Source: Ignavibacteriales bacterium
Lineage (GTDB): Bacteria; Bacteroidota; Ignavibacteria; UBA10030
Reading direction: 5' to 3'
DNA length: 64,000 nucleotides
Assembly (NCBI GenBank): GCA_026390575.1
Contig: JAPLFR010000013.1
Span: forward strand, 1-64,000
The position numbers and the translations under genes were made by a program. Every line of letters begins with the position of its first letter. Position 1 is the first letter of the stretch. This document shows, piece by piece, positions 43,384 through 53,800 of the stretch. Under the pieces are notes generated by a model. The model was given only the letters and a program-made list of their open reading frames with translations. It did not search any database and was not told the DNA's origin.

Positions 43384-44511
43384 TTAAATATACTCAAGTA
43401 AAACCTCTTTCAAAGAGTTGACAATATATTCAATATTATCGTTTGTTAATGTAAGTCCGCTAGGTAGATAAAAACCCTTTCGTGCTATTCGCTCTGCTAT
43501 TGGATAACTCTCATTCATAAACAAGCCCATTCTTTTTAAAACAGGTTGTTCATGCATAGGCCAGAAAAAAGGTCTGGTTCCTATGTTTCTTGCTCTTAAT
43601 TTGGACATTATTTCATCATTATCTACATTGAGAAAGTCATGAAGAACAATTCCATAAACCCAATATATGTTTTCAGCATACTCAATCTTGGCCAAGGGAG
43701 TTTGAATCCATGAAATATTTTTCAACAGCTCATTGTATAGTCTACCCATTTCCCTTTTCTTTTGAACATGCTGTTCAATTCTTTCAATTTGCGCCAGACC
43801 AATGGCAGCCTGTAAATTTGACATTCGATAATTCCAACCTATTTCATCATGCACATATCTTTTCTTCTCTTGAAAACAAAGATTCCTCAACGATCGACAC
43901 CTTTCAGCCAATTTAGGATCATCAGTAACAATCATTCCGCCTTCGCCTGTAGTAATATGTTTGTTCGGATAAAAACTAAATGTACTTAGGTTTCCAAAAC
44001 TTCCACAGGGATTTCCTTTATAGGTTTGACCATGCATTTCAGCGGCATCTTCAATAATAAATAAATTGTGTCGGCGAGCAATATCTAAAACAGGATCCAT
44101 ATCGACTGGTAAACCATAGATATGCACTATAAGAATAGCCTTTGTTCTATTAGTAATCTTTTCTTGAATTTGATTAATCTGCATGTTCCACGTTATAGGA
44201 TCTGCGTCAATTAGTACTGGAATAGCACCAGTTCTTACAATTGCGGTGGCACAAGAGATTATTGTAAAAGAAGGTAGAATGACTTCATCTCCTTTAGTAA
44301 TTCCCAATGCTTGTATAGTAATATCCAAAGCTGCGGTACCATTTGCGACGGCAATTCCATATTTACGGTTGACATATGACGCCATTTGTTGTTCGAACTT
44401 ATTAATAAATGGACCTTCAGACGAGATCCACCCAGTGTCTATGCACTCAAGAAGATATTTCTTCTCGTTGCCATCCAACAAAGGTTCATTTACAGGTATA
44501 AACATTTCCAT
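43384..44511 (-). CDS. DegT/DnrJ/EryC1 (PLP) sugar aminotransferase
   Basis: Adds an amino group to a keto-sugar nucleotide using PLP, usually with glutamate as donor. Near-perfect family pattern: NGTAALDITIQALGITKGDEVILPSFT, the PLP-phosphate region, IIEDAAEMHG (Asp pairing with the PLP ring nitrogen) and internal aldimine Lys K184 in SFYPNKHITTGEGG. The C-terminal RPFFWPMHEQPVL is typical of perosamine synthetase-like (GDP-4-keto-6-deoxymannose) enzymes, which suggests a 4-amino-4,6-dideoxy sugar. No matching 4,6-dehydratase is in the window. The formyltransferase-like gene nearby could act on the product. Confidence 0.92.
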   Translation of the reverse strand: MEMFIPVNEPLLDGNEKKYLLECIDTGWISSEGPFINKFEQQMASYVNRKYGIAVANGTAALDITIQALGITKGDEVILPSFTIISCATAIVRTGAIPVLIDADPITWNMQINQIQEKITNRTKAILIVHIYGLPVDMDPVLDIARRHNLFIIEDAAEMHGQTYKGNPCGSFGNLSTFSFYPNKHITTGEGGMIVTDDPKLAERCRSLRNLCFQEKKRYVHDEIGWNYRMSNLQAAIGLAQIERIEQHVQKKREMGRLYNELLKNISWIQTPLAKIEYAENIYWVYGIVLHDFLNVDNDEIMSKLRARNIGTRPFFWPMHEQPVLKRMGLFMNESYPIAERIARKGFYLPSGLTLTNDNIEYIVNSLKEVLLEYI

Positions 44512-44514
44512 TAC

Positions 44515-44946
44515 TTATTCAATAATATTAATTTTTGATTTTTCTACACCATTAAATCTAGTTTTATCCCCTTCTCCAGAATATGGACCTTGCTTGACTT
44601 CGACCATTTCTATATCTTCGAGGACTTCAAAACCGTGACCACCTGTTGCCAGTAAAATAATATCTCCTTCAGCTAATATTCTACTTTCACAATATATTTT
44701 ATTCTCATCATAAAAATCTACACGCAGTTTCCCTTTTTTTATAAATAATACTTCTTGAGTATACTCTACATTTCTTACTATACAATTGTGAACATGAGGT
44801 TGAATACTTTTTCCTTTGGGATGGTTCATATATGCTAGTTGCTGCGAATAATTGTCTCCAGTAAAAAAATGAATTCCGGGTTCAGAATAATTATTCCTAA
44901 CGATTACCGAAAGAATCTTTCCATCAATTTTTATATACTCTACCAT
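44515..44946 (-). CDS. Cupin-fold protein of glycan cluster
   Basis: A 143-residue single-domain cupin. The metal site looks like KSIQPHVHNC followed by the conserved YTQEVLFIKKGKLRVDFYD strand, and the second motif is GDIILLATGGHGFEVLE. Such stand-alone cupins are frequent in O-antigen and capsule clusters and may be sugar epimerases, isomerases or unknown; the function is not inferable. It ends 3 bp before the aminotransferase start, so they are translated together. Confidence 0.7.
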   Translation of the reverse strand: MVEYIKIDGKILSVIVRNNYSEPGIHFFTGDNYSQQLAYMNHPKGKSIQPHVHNCIVRNVEYTQEVLFIKKGKLRVDFYDENKIYCESRILAEGDIILLATGGHGFEVLEDIEMVEVKQGPYSGEGDKTRFNGVEKSKINIIE

Positions 44947-45051
44947 TCTACATTACTCTTTTTTGAAAAGGGTACCTAGTTAATATTGAATTTTGCAGTC
45001 TAGTTAATACAGGAGGTACTAATTCATCCAGTAATTTCTAATTCCTTAACA

Positions 45052-45984
45052 TTACCTAAAAAATGATTGCAAATAATCAAAAACACTTCGTAAAAATTTT
45101 AACCCAAATATATTTTTAATACGTAAACTTGATAAATACTTAGTTACTTGAATATCATATGCTCTGTCAACAACAATATGTGGGTTTATTCTTAAAGGTG
45201 TGTGGATGTTATGCACCTCTTTGTTGCTAATATTGGGGTAAAAAAATTTTGTATGCGTTGCATCAATCCCAAAACCAATATTTGAGATTAAATTTACAGA
45301 AGGAACAATCGATAGAGCAGAGTACTTATAATGTGCAAATACCCATTGATGGTCCCAAGTATCAATCTTGCCGCCATAAGTTGCATTAAAATGCTTCATT
45401 TTTTGCTTATATAGAATATCATTACCAATCATTTTTTTAATATGGTGCCTTACATCGGGGTCTGACCAGTCCTCCATTTTAATGTCAAAATATTTCCAAG
45501 CTCTTCTCCATGATGCCCACCCCCACACATCAACATGTTGAGTAAAATGATAATCCTGTGTATCCGACTTCCATTCCCCTAAAGTATTGGATCCAGAAAT
45601 GGAAAATATTCTATTATCGTCTCTAAACATTTTCAATAACTGAGCACAATATTGAAAGAATGAAGGGTCCGGGATGCAATCATCCTCCAAAATAATTCCT
45701 TCTTCAACGTTTTGGAAAAACCAATCTATAGAAGAACTTACACCCATTTTACAGCCAAGATTTTTGTCCCTGAACAATGTTTTAACGTTGCATTCCCAAT
45801 CAATATTGCTTAGAATGTCACGAACATTTTCACAGTTGATTAAATCTTCCGGATTATTATTTCTGGGACCGTCTACTGCTATACATAAATCCTTAGGCTT
45901 TAATTCTCTAATTTTATCAAATACTTTTTTTGTGGATTGCGGTCTATTGAAGGCTATGACTAATATGGGTATGTCAAATTTCAT
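45052..45984 (-). CDS. HlpA-like GT-A glycosyltransferase
   Basis: A 310-residue protein of the nucleotide-diphospho-sugar transferase superfamily, in the group often labelled hemolytic protein HlpA-like. It opens with FDIPILVIAFNRPQSTKKVF, has LFRDKNLGCKMGVSSSIDW, and the metal-binding GIILEDDCIPDPSFF (DD-type DxD); HVDVWGWASWRRAWKYFD is the acceptor region typical of the group. A role in glycan assembly is expected. The linkage is unknown. Confidence 0.85.
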   Translation of the reverse strand: MKFDIPILVIAFNRPQSTKKVFDKIRELKPKDLCIAVDGPRNNNPEDLINCENVRDILSNIDWECNVKTLFRDKNLGCKMGVSSSIDWFFQNVEEGIILEDDCIPDPSFFQYCAQLLKMFRDDNRIFSISGSNTLGEWKSDTQDYHFTQHVDVWGWASWRRAWKYFDIKMEDWSDPDVRHHIKKMIGNDILYKQKMKHFNATYGGKIDTWDHQWVFAHYKYSALSIVPSVNLISNIGFGIDATHTKFFYPNISNKEVHNIHTPLRINPHIVVDRAYDIQVTKYLSSLRIKNIFGLKFLRSVFDYLQSFFR

Positions 45985-46036
45985 TTGTGAGAATCACTTT
46001 CATATTTATGTTATCTCAAATTGTGAATTACATTGT

Positions 46037-47017
46037 TTACATTTTGATTGTTTTATAAATATTTCGCAATAGAAATTGAATTCTTGATGCTTTGTAAAAA
46101 GTCGGGGGCAATTTCAATAATAATGCGATTAATAGTAAATACCTTTTGCCAAACAAGTACTTAAACCTTTTGTCCAGTTTTTTGTTAAGAATCCTTCCTT
46201 CGCTTCTGAGTAATAGAACATAATTTATTAATGATAACTTTCTTTCAGAATAATATTCTTTAAATAGTTTTGCTGGTACATTTTGGGGATAATTTAAGTG
46301 ACAATATTTAATGACCTCAAGCTCCCCACTAAATATGTCCAATAGTTTCATTGTATCTTGCTGCCACCCATCATTTGGGATTCTGCCTATTACATATGGA
46401 TGAGCAATTATATAAAAATTCAAATAATTTATTACGGATAATAAAGCGCCTATTTGAATGAATTGAGTGCCATAAAATGGACTTTTATTAACACCGTCCC
46501 ACCAATATTTCTTCAATATATAAGATGGCAAAAAACCCGGTAAATTCTTTAATGACGTAATGGAATAAAACTGCTCCTTATTACTACATAAAATGTCTTC
46601 TTCAATGTCCAACATTTTCTTTACAATAATGGAGTCTAAATTATGTGATTTCTGACTATAGTTGGCATAAATGAAATCTATTTGAGGGTTATCATAAAGA
46701 ACATTAAGTACCTTTTGAACCGCTCCTTCATCTAATATGTCATCTTGGCCAATAAACCAAATAAATTCACCTTCTGCTAAATCAGCAACCCTCTCAAAAT
46801 TTTTATCCATTCCTAAAGTAATACTATTCTGGAATAATCTAACATTTTTATACTTAATCCTATAATTATCAACAATCTGGTACGTATGGTCAGTAGAGCG
46901 ATCGTCGCAAACCACTAATTCTACATTATCAACAATTTGTTTTGTAATGGATTCGAGAGTTTGCGAAATATGTGATTCGCCATTATATGCAGGTAAGACA
47001 ATAGATAGTTTGTACAT
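46037..47017 (-). CDS. Family 2 glycosyltransferase
   Basis: A 326-residue GT-A enzyme from the ATG at 47017, which gives the normal start YKLSIVLPAYNGESHI; the longer frame to 47071 runs into the upstream gene. Motifs: VVCDDRSTDHTYQIV, LGMDKNFERVADLAEGEFIWFIGQDDIL (DD metal site). The C-terminal third is Lys/Leu-rich and may contact the membrane. It starts 11 bp after the previous stop. Confidence 0.88.
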   Translation of the reverse strand: MYKLSIVLPAYNGESHISQTLESITKQIVDNVELVVCDDRSTDHTYQIVDNYRIKYKNVRLFQNSITLGMDKNFERVADLAEGEFIWFIGQDDILDEGAVQKVLNVLYDNPQIDFIYANYSQKSHNLDSIIVKKMLDIEEDILCSNKEQFYSITSLKNLPGFLPSYILKKYWWDGVNKSPFYGTQFIQIGALLSVINYLNFYIIAHPYVIGRIPNDGWQQDTMKLLDIFSGELEVIKYCHLNYPQNVPAKLFKEYYSERKLSLINYVLLLRSEGRILNKKLDKRFKYLFGKRYLLLIALLLKLPPTFYKASRIQFLLRNIYKTIKM

Positions 47018-47028
47018 AACAAATGACT

Positions 47029-48021
47029 TTATGCTTTTATTGTTTCGATATAGTTGCCGATACTCATCCATTCCGGAGCTTTGCTTTCATTCAAGAATCT
47101 TGATGATCCGATGTTTCCCCTAAGTTTCTTTATTACTTCTCTTCTTATCGTCATATCAAGTTCAATATATTTCTTGCACAGAGATTCTTCAGCATAAATA
47201 CAATCAAGCCAAACGCGCTTTGTTTCAGAATCATATTTTGAATTTGCTCTATTGATATAAAGAACATCTTCATAGCGATTCAATTCCTCCATAAACTCAA
47301 ATAACGGAAGATACTTTACTTGTTTACCGGTTCCAATAACAACATCTTGCTCTTTATCCAATGACATTGAATAGTCAAACACACGAAATTTTCCCTTGTT
47401 AATTATTTCGAATATCCTTTTAATACTATTGCAAGCATATAGCATTGTTACACCTTTTGCGAAATATACATCTGTTTCTATTTGCATATCAGACAATTCA
47501 AGGTAAGTGTCAATTGTATATTCTTGGTGCATAACTTTGGACAATCGATTAAAAAAGGGAGAAATATCGACACCAAACCATTTAACTGAATGTAAATCAA
47601 CGGGATAATAATTAATTTTTAGCGCCTTTAACAGTTGCTGATAAAATTCCATCCCTTCGATACACCCAAAAAGTGTTTGCCCCAGTTCAAAAAAAGATAA
47701 CGTTTCTTTTTGACAGCATTGCTGAATGGTGGATAGCGCAAGGAGCTTACTCAAATTAATAACCGCATCATCCTTATGATATACATCTGCGTTATAGATA
47801 TTAAATGCTTTGTCGAGCGAACCATAGAGCAATGCGTCCTGCATAGAAAGATATGCATAGATATCATTTGAATATCGAGCATGCATTAACCAGTCATATG
47901 CTTTATCGTGAAGACGAAAATCCCAGATGTGTTTCTTCCCGGCTGGAACATCAATTGATCCAAACTCCAAATATGTTATTGATGCATTATTATTCATTCC
48001 ATAAAAATTTTGTTTTTCCAT
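47029..48021 (-). CDS. Unknown glycan-cluster protein, possibly methyltransferase-like
   Basis: I do not recognise this 330-residue protein. It has no signal peptide or TM segment. A central stretch, LSFFELGQTLFGCIEGMEFYQQLLKALKINYYPVDLHSVKWFGVD in shortened view (E-x-G then an acidic strand end), could be a degenerate Rossmann SAM-binding start, and RVFDYSMSLDKEQ might be another strand. This is weak. Its position between a formyltransferase-like gene and a GT2 gene, with gaps of 7 and 11 bp, ties it to glycan building or decoration. ATG start with AAAAGAC upstream. Confidence 0.5.
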   Translation of the reverse strand: MEKQNFYGMNNNASITYLEFGSIDVPAGKKHIWDFRLHDKAYDWLMHARYSNDIYAYLSMQDALLYGSLDKAFNIYNADVYHKDDAVINLSKLLALSTIQQCCQKETLSFFELGQTLFGCIEGMEFYQQLLKALKINYYPVDLHSVKWFGVDISPFFNRLSKVMHQEYTIDTYLELSDMQIETDVYFAKGVTMLYACNSIKRIFEIINKGKFRVFDYSMSLDKEQDVVIGTGKQVKYLPLFEFMEELNRYEDVLYINRANSKYDSETKRVWLDCIYAEESLCKKYIELDMTIRREVIKKLRGNIGSSRFLNESKAPEWMSIGNYIETIKA

Positions 48022-48028
48022 GTCTTTT

Positions 48029-48829
48029 CTATTGGTTTATTTCAAATATCCCTGATGGTTTATTAGGATCATACAACGTATTTATTCTGATGACTGCTAG
48101 ATGCCTTAATAATGGATGCATTATAAAATATGCATTCCCTTCTTTATGTTGTGAGGGACATATTTCAATACGGTTTTCTGCACTATATTTTTGTAGTACT
48201 TTTTTTAATGTATAACTTCTTATGTACGGATCAATAATATAGTCTACGAATAATGGTTGCTCCGGTTTGATTAAATAGTTGATGCAGAATTTTGAAGCTG
48301 CTATGTTTGGACCTGTATCAATGTTTTTATCCATAATGATCGCAGTCGAGCCCAATGTATTCTCGGTAAGGATACTATAATAAAAACATGTACTTCCTCT
48401 ATATTCAGGGATGCTACCTGGATGTAAATGAATGAATGTTTTCCCCAGCATGAACATGTGTTCTGACAGAATACCGCCTCCCGTAAATAAAAAATATTTG
48501 TTACTGCATTGATGTAGACATGCCTGGATTTCTTCATCGTTAATATCCGATGACTTTGCTTTAATTACCGTAGCTCCCGTATGTTCAATACTGTTGATCA
48601 GATCCGGATCTATTCTAAAGAATGCATCAGAATATCTAAAGAGTTTGTCTTCCTCCATTAATTTGTCCAGTCCAGGAATCCCCACAGGTATAATAACAAC
48701 TTCGCTTGGCCATACTCCTAATTCTTGGAAAACATTTAAATACGCAATGCTTCTTACAGAGGGCAAGAGTAACATTCCAATATTTAACAAACTAGCGCCC
48801 ATAGATCGAATTAATAATGTTTTGTTCAC
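48029..48829 (-). CDS. Formyltransferase-like protein
   Basis: A 266-residue member of the formyl-THF-dependent formyltransferase superfamily. The core is FIHLHPGSIPEYRGS, followed by TAIIMDKNIDTGPNIA with the conserved Asp of the family. In FMT and sugar N-formyltransferases the first position of the NxH pair is Asn; here it is His (HLH), so the catalytic set is non-standard. It may formylate an amino sugar made by the nearby DegT aminotransferase. The start is a GTG overlapping the upstream gene by 38 bp; an ATG at 48802 is an alternative. Confidence 0.65.
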   Translation of the reverse strand: MNKTLLIRSMGASLLNIGMLLLPSVRSIAYLNVFQELGVWPSEVVIIPVGIPGLDKLMEEDKLFRYSDAFFRIDPDLINSIEHTGATVIKAKSSDINDEEIQACLHQCSNKYFLFTGGGILSEHMFMLGKTFIHLHPGSIPEYRGSTCFYYSILTENTLGSTAIIMDKNIDTGPNIAASKFCINYLIKPEQPLFVDYIIDPYIRSYTLKKVLQKYSAENRIEICPSQHKEGNAYFIMHPLLRHLAVIRINTLYDPNKPSGIFEINQ

Positions 48830-49391
48830 ATAGAATAGAATAAAAAATTAAATTATTATATTCTGGTTTGATTTCCCATTCCGAAAAAAGGATCAGATCA
48901 TTGAGCTTAACCACAGTATTTAAATCATTATAATTATTATTTTGCATAAACCTTATTGATAAATTGATCGACAATAGAGCATATACTTTTAAGTCTTTAA
49001 AGAAATCAGAATTCTTTTTGAATTCCTTATTGTATACATTGAAAATTCGACCAAATACTTCAAATTTTTTTTGATACTTATCAAGTATATTATTTACCGC
49101 TAATGTTTGGTGCTCCTTTTTGGTAAGATACACATAACACTTCTTCAGTAGCGGAAATGTTGCATAACCTTCCTTTGTATCAAATATCTCAGAGACACCT
49201 GTGAAATATTCATTTGATATTGCACGCGTAATCACCTCTAAATTGTTAAAGATTAGCAACTGCTCTCTAAGGTCTATATTATGACATTCTCTCACTTTTT
49301 TCCTCCTGATTTCAAGGAAGCCACTGATATAGTGAGCAATATCAATTGGTGCGAAGGAATATTTGTCTCGTAAAAAAGTGTCAGCTTTCAT
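48792..49391 (-). CDS. Unknown 199-residue protein next to the phosphoramidate-like genes
   Basis: No family recognised. It is mostly helical, rich in Asn, Lys, Ile and Phe, with no signal peptide or P-loop, so it is not the CDP-amidate kinase (Cj1415-type) that would be expected in the Campylobacter pathway. Its ATG shares one base with the stop of the cytidylyltransferase gene (TAATG), so the two are translationally coupled, and its end overlaps the formyltransferase-like gene. Coupling suggests partnership with one of these enzymes. Confidence 0.6.
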   Translation of the reverse strand: MKADTFLRDKYSFAPIDIAHYISGFLEIRRKKVRECHNIDLREQLLIFNNLEVITRAISNEYFTGVSEIFDTKEGYATFPLLKKCYVYLTKKEHQTLAVNNILDKYQKKFEVFGRIFNVYNKEFKKNSDFFKDLKVYALLSINLSIRFMQNNNYNDLNTVVKLNDLILFSEWEIKPEYNNLIFYSILCEQNIINSIYGR

Positions 49392-50164
49392 TATTCAAAA
49401 AATTTATTGCTGATTTTGCCATCTTGTATTTGGTTCAGCATAATCTCATAATCATCATTGGTATCGAATTCCAACCAGCCTCCATCTGATACGATTGGCT
49501 GGATAATGTTACCTTCCAAAATGAGTTCATTCAGGAGGTCGGTCATATAACCGTTTCTGAAAGTTTTGCCTGATTGTATCCATGATTCGTTTGTCGCTTT
49601 TTTATTTTCATACATTTTTAACGTTTTCATCGTACCAGTTTTCGATAATTTTATCATACCGATATACCTGTAATCAATTCCCTTGGATGAGGCGACAGGC
49701 TTACCGAGTTCGACGATCTTGTCATCTTTGATAGTCAGCGACTCAAGATCATTTTCGGTAGTACCATATCTCATCGCCCAATATTCTTTCCATGATTTAT
49801 CAACAGCAACACCTATATCACCCTTATAGGTAGATGTCAAATTAAGTAATTCATCGGTGAATAAAATATCCGAATAAGTGATAAGCATTTCCGAATCCAT
49901 TATCTCTCTGGCACATAACATCGATTCCACCATATTGGTAATACCGTAATTAGGATTGTGATAATACTTTATTCCTGGATAATTTATTTTATCTTTCATA
50001 TAACCAGTCACAATATTAATATCATCAATACCGGCTTTTCTAAATCTGCAAATTTGCCATTCTATTAAAGTTTTACCATTAAATTCAAGCATTCCCTTAG
50101 GAAGGTTTTTTGTATACTTTGCCAGTCTTTTGCCTTCACCAGCGGCCAATATAAGAGCTTTCAT
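49391..50164 (-). CDS. Nucleotidyltransferase, candidate CTP:phosphoglutamine cytidylyltransferase
   Basis: A 257-residue LicC/RmlA-like NTP transferase. The nucleotide-binding motif is intact (MKALILAAGEGKRLAKYT, PKGMLEFNGKTLIEW), followed by YSDILF (metal-binding Asp) and GYMTDLLNEL. Length and class match Campylobacter jejuni Cj1416, which converts L-glutamine phosphate and CTP to CDP-L-glutamine; a LicC-type phosphocholine cytidylyltransferase would look similar. The flanking glutamine-kinase-like and amidotransferase-fold genes favour the former. ATG at 50164 has AAAGGA 6 bases upstream; the longer frame starting at 50185 is not needed. Confidence 0.8.
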   Translation of the reverse strand: MKALILAAGEGKRLAKYTKNLPKGMLEFNGKTLIEWQICRFRKAGIDDINIVTGYMKDKINYPGIKYYHNPNYGITNMVESMLCAREIMDSEMLITYSDILFTDELLNLTSTYKGDIGVAVDKSWKEYWAMRYGTTENDLESLTIKDDKIVELGKPVASSKGIDYRYIGMIKLSKTGTMKTLKMYENKKATNESWIQSGKTFRNGYMTDLLNELILEGNIIQPIVSDGGWLEFDTNDDYEIMLNQIQDGKISNKFFE

Positions 50165-50175
50165 AATATTCCTTT

Positions 50176-50880
50176 TTACCACCATTTACCATTATCAATA
50201 AAATATTTAAATAGTTGTTTCTGAATAAAATTATTTGATCCTTTTCTTTCAGGATGCCATTGTATCCCAAGCAATGGTTTATTCTTGAGATAAAATCCTT
50301 CTATCACGCCGTCTGTGGCTATCGCAAATGGTATTAAATCCGATCCCAAGGTGGATTTTATTATTCCATGATTATGAAACGAATTAACTTTTGAAGTCCT
50401 TGACTTGTTCAGAAATTCCAGATTATTGTCAAGAATCTTAATACTATGATTCGTGGCAACATGATTTATTCCACCATCGATGTTTTCTTTTAAAAAAGGA
50501 ATAAGTTTTCCACCTTTATATATATTAACAAATTGAAAGCCTCTGCATACGGCTAAAGTTGGAATATCGTTTTTAATTGCCCATTCAAGCAACAATAACT
50601 CTGATTTGTCTCTTGCAGGATTAAATTTAGGTTCAAAGTATTTAGGATTATGATAATATTTCCTCCTGAAATCTTCTCCATTCGTAAGTACCAGGATATC
50701 GATGTCGGCTTTTTTAATATATAATACAGGATCACGTAATGCATTGGGAATCAGTATTGGATAGAGACCTGATTTATCTAAAAATCTGATCCAGTCATAA
50801 CTTATTGAGTCCCTCTCTTCAAAGTAGCTGGTTGCATTTGAACTCCTCAAAGTCAGACCTATTCTATAATGAGATAACAT
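50176..50880 (-). CDS. Class-I glutamine amidotransferase-fold hydrolase (C26), candidate gamma-glutamyl-CDP-amidate hydrolase
   Basis: A 234-residue gamma-glutamyl hydrolase-like enzyme (PuuD/C26 group). The catalytic triad is C112 in LAVCRGFQ, H209 and E211 in QWHPER; TNGEDF and the ARDKSELLLLEWAI helix are typical. In C. jejuni the homologue Cj1417 removes glutamate from CDP-L-glutamine to leave cytidine diphosphoramidate. Here the gene is flanked by the kinase-like and cytidylyltransferase-like genes, overlapping the former by 17 bp. ATG at 50880 with AGGGA upstream is chosen over a GTG at 50892. Confidence 0.82.
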   Translation of the reverse strand: MLSHYRIGLTLRSSNATSYFEERDSISYDWIRFLDKSGLYPILIPNALRDPVLYIKKADIDILVLTNGEDFRRKYYHNPKYFEPKFNPARDKSELLLLEWAIKNDIPTLAVCRGFQFVNIYKGGKLIPFLKENIDGGINHVATNHSIKILDNNLEFLNKSRTSKVNSFHNHGIIKSTLGSDLIPFAIATDGVIEGFYLKNKPLLGIQWHPERKGSNNFIQKQLFKYFIDNGKWW

Positions 50881-53800
50881 ATTTCCCTGCACAATTTAAT
50901 TCTATAGAATTGGATTTTATTAATTGATTAAATAATTCTTCACCGCAACCAATAGCCGCAGGTATACCAAATTCATTAGCCCGGATTGTCATATGTGAGG
51001 CTGCGCCTCCAAACATTGTTATCAATCCACTAATATTATGTGCAAATATCCAATCAAAACCTGGATCTGCACTTTCAATCATAACTATTTTTCCAGTTAT
51101 AATCCTCGGTTCAATCAGTGAACTTATTAGTACAGGACTACCGATCACTTTTTTTAATGTAACAAAGTTTGGACGTGACGTGGGTATGTTAATGACATAT
51201 ATATCATTTAATGAATTTATTATATATGGCAATTTTATGCTGAGTGAAGAATCATAATCATATTTAGATAATTTAATTTCTTCTGACAATAAATGTTCTA
51301 ATTTTTTAAAAGATATTGTATTTGCAAAATCAATAATTGTATTTATATCTACAAACGCCATATCCTCCCTGGTAAAAGAAAATATTTCCCCGAGCTCGAC
51401 AATCATTTTCAACACACTGCTGACAGTCTTTGTAAATTCAAATTTGCTATATTCTCTTTGGATTATTGAAGCATGGATGAAATTAAATAGTTGTTCCACA
51501 TTAAAAGAGAATTCGTTTTCTTCAATTAATGATTCAATATTTTTCTTTTCCAAAGAGGTCAAACGAAATGATTTAATAGATTTTTCCTTTGTTACTCCTT
51601 TACTTGTAGCTTTATTTCTTATTCCCGTCCCAAAATATTGGTCATAATTTTCATCATATCTTAATGAGGTTATATCATATGTTCCAGGTCTGAGATGGCC
51701 GTATTTCTCTAAAAATAATGTTTTGGAAATATCGCCAGCAATAACCGCATCTAAATCTGAGATTAAATCACTAGCAACTGACTCAATTGAATGCAATAGT
51801 TCATTTCGACGCTCAAGTGAAAGAGCATCTCTTTCCACAAGAGACTGCAACATTGAATTTCCGATAAATGCATATCTTGCAAGAATTGAGAATGGAATTG
51901 TACCTAATTCTATACAAGAATTGAGCATAATATTAATTATCGATGGTATCCTGGAGGTATCTGAAATATCTGACGAATATATTTTCCTCAATAATTCAAG
52001 TTGCTTTACTTTATTAATTAGTATTTCTATAGTGTCAAATTTACCGCTAATAATATTATTGGTAAGTGCAAATAAACTACCTTTGAACTTCTTTATTTCA
52101 TTTAAAGAAAATGAGTTCTGATAAAATGCATTGAACTTATTGTCAAAATTAAAATCGAGACATGTAAAACATATCTCAAATTCAACTTTGTCGTGTAAAT
52201 CAGGATTATTTGAAAGGCGAACAAGATATTCATTAACAATTTTTTTTGACAGTGACGGTTCTAAGTCTGCAGGTAAAAATGAATTAAAGCTATTCCTGAC
52301 ATCAACATAAGGATGCCCCATAATATTAACCATCAGGTTTGCAGGTGAAACATCTTTATAACCAATTCTAGCTCGAGAAATCCTCCAGGCAGATTTCATT
52401 ATTAGATAATCATATAATGTGTAAGCCAATTGTTTTGGATGAATTCCGATCATTTCAGCGGGATTCCAATCGGACATATCCGCGAAAATTGTTTTATCAC
52501 CAAATAGGAAGGAAGTATGATTAAATTTGTTTTGCAAAAAACTTTTAATATTAACAATAGCACTGGAATTATCACTTAAAAAACCACTTTTGTCAAATTC
52601 ATCTGACTTAGTTATTGGCCTCACCTGCAGAATATATATTGATTCGTGATTATCAATTGCAAATTCAATATCAAGGGAGTCATAATTGACTATTTCTTCA
52701 ATTTCTTTTACGGCCTCTAGTAGCTTTTTAAGGCCTATATTTTCAGGATATATTGGTGAATAACGATTGACAAGCACTGTTTTGAAATGATTTGATCTTC
52801 CGCTAGTTACAGAATCAGTTATTTCTGAAGTATCATCATAGTTAATGATATAATAAGGGGCACCCGTTTCTATATCCCGGGTAAAGATGACTCCACTCAT
52901 AACTACATTTTTAACCATTTGCTGAACTAATATTTGGTTCTCTAGGTAGTAATTGTTCCCCTTTAAGTCATAACTCAAAACCACCTTTTTTACTGAATCA
53001 TATATCTGCTGAGGATTTTTCGAATCAACATTTAAAACGCTTTCAAAAGCACCTGCTAACGACTCCTCAAATGAATCTTCATTTATTGCGCTACTTCTTA
53101 TTGCTATTTTTTCTGGTGAAAACATTTTTGAAATTGCCGCTACAATTTCATCCGGATTCTTTTTCCACATTCCAACTGTAAAATATTCTTGTTTACAAAA
53201 CAGTCCTTTTTTCAGCAAAAGCGATAGTCTGCTCAGGGTTTGGCTTTTTGTACCCAGAACAAATCTCACTAAACCGCCGGCTGAATCGATTTCCTTCCAT
53301 TCCTTTCCAATATCGACAGCTGTTATATTATTTTTTTGTTTAATTAAATAACGCAAGAGGTCTGTTAGAAATCCATTCTTTATGTCATTTGCCTGCTCAA
53401 ATGGCTGCCTTAAAAATTTTGGATATTCTATATTTAGAAACTCAGATAATATTCCGGTACACTTTTCGCTAAGGTAAGCCAAACCGATAAATTCACCTAT
53501 TATATTTTCGGAAATATTTAAAAAACCAATATCAGTCACAGAATTCAGTGAACCTAAAACAAGATTTTTAGAAATACTTTGCCCTTTTCTTATCTTTTGT
53601 TTCCAATTCGAGTCAATTGCAATTGTAATAGCATCAGAGGAATTTTCGATTAACTTCCTAACTACATTTGGATAATAAACTATATCAGCATATGATATAA
53701 GGAGTGATCCTTTGATATTTCTTCGCCCATGGTACAACGATTCAAGTACACCGGATTTATCCCATTCAGGATTATATACATAATTGAGCCCTGGATATTT

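Noticed and set aside
50176-50880. PuuD-type polyamine catabolism hydrolase
   Set aside because: No other putrescine genes nearby; neighbours are kinase- and cytidylyltransferase-like genes of a different pathway.
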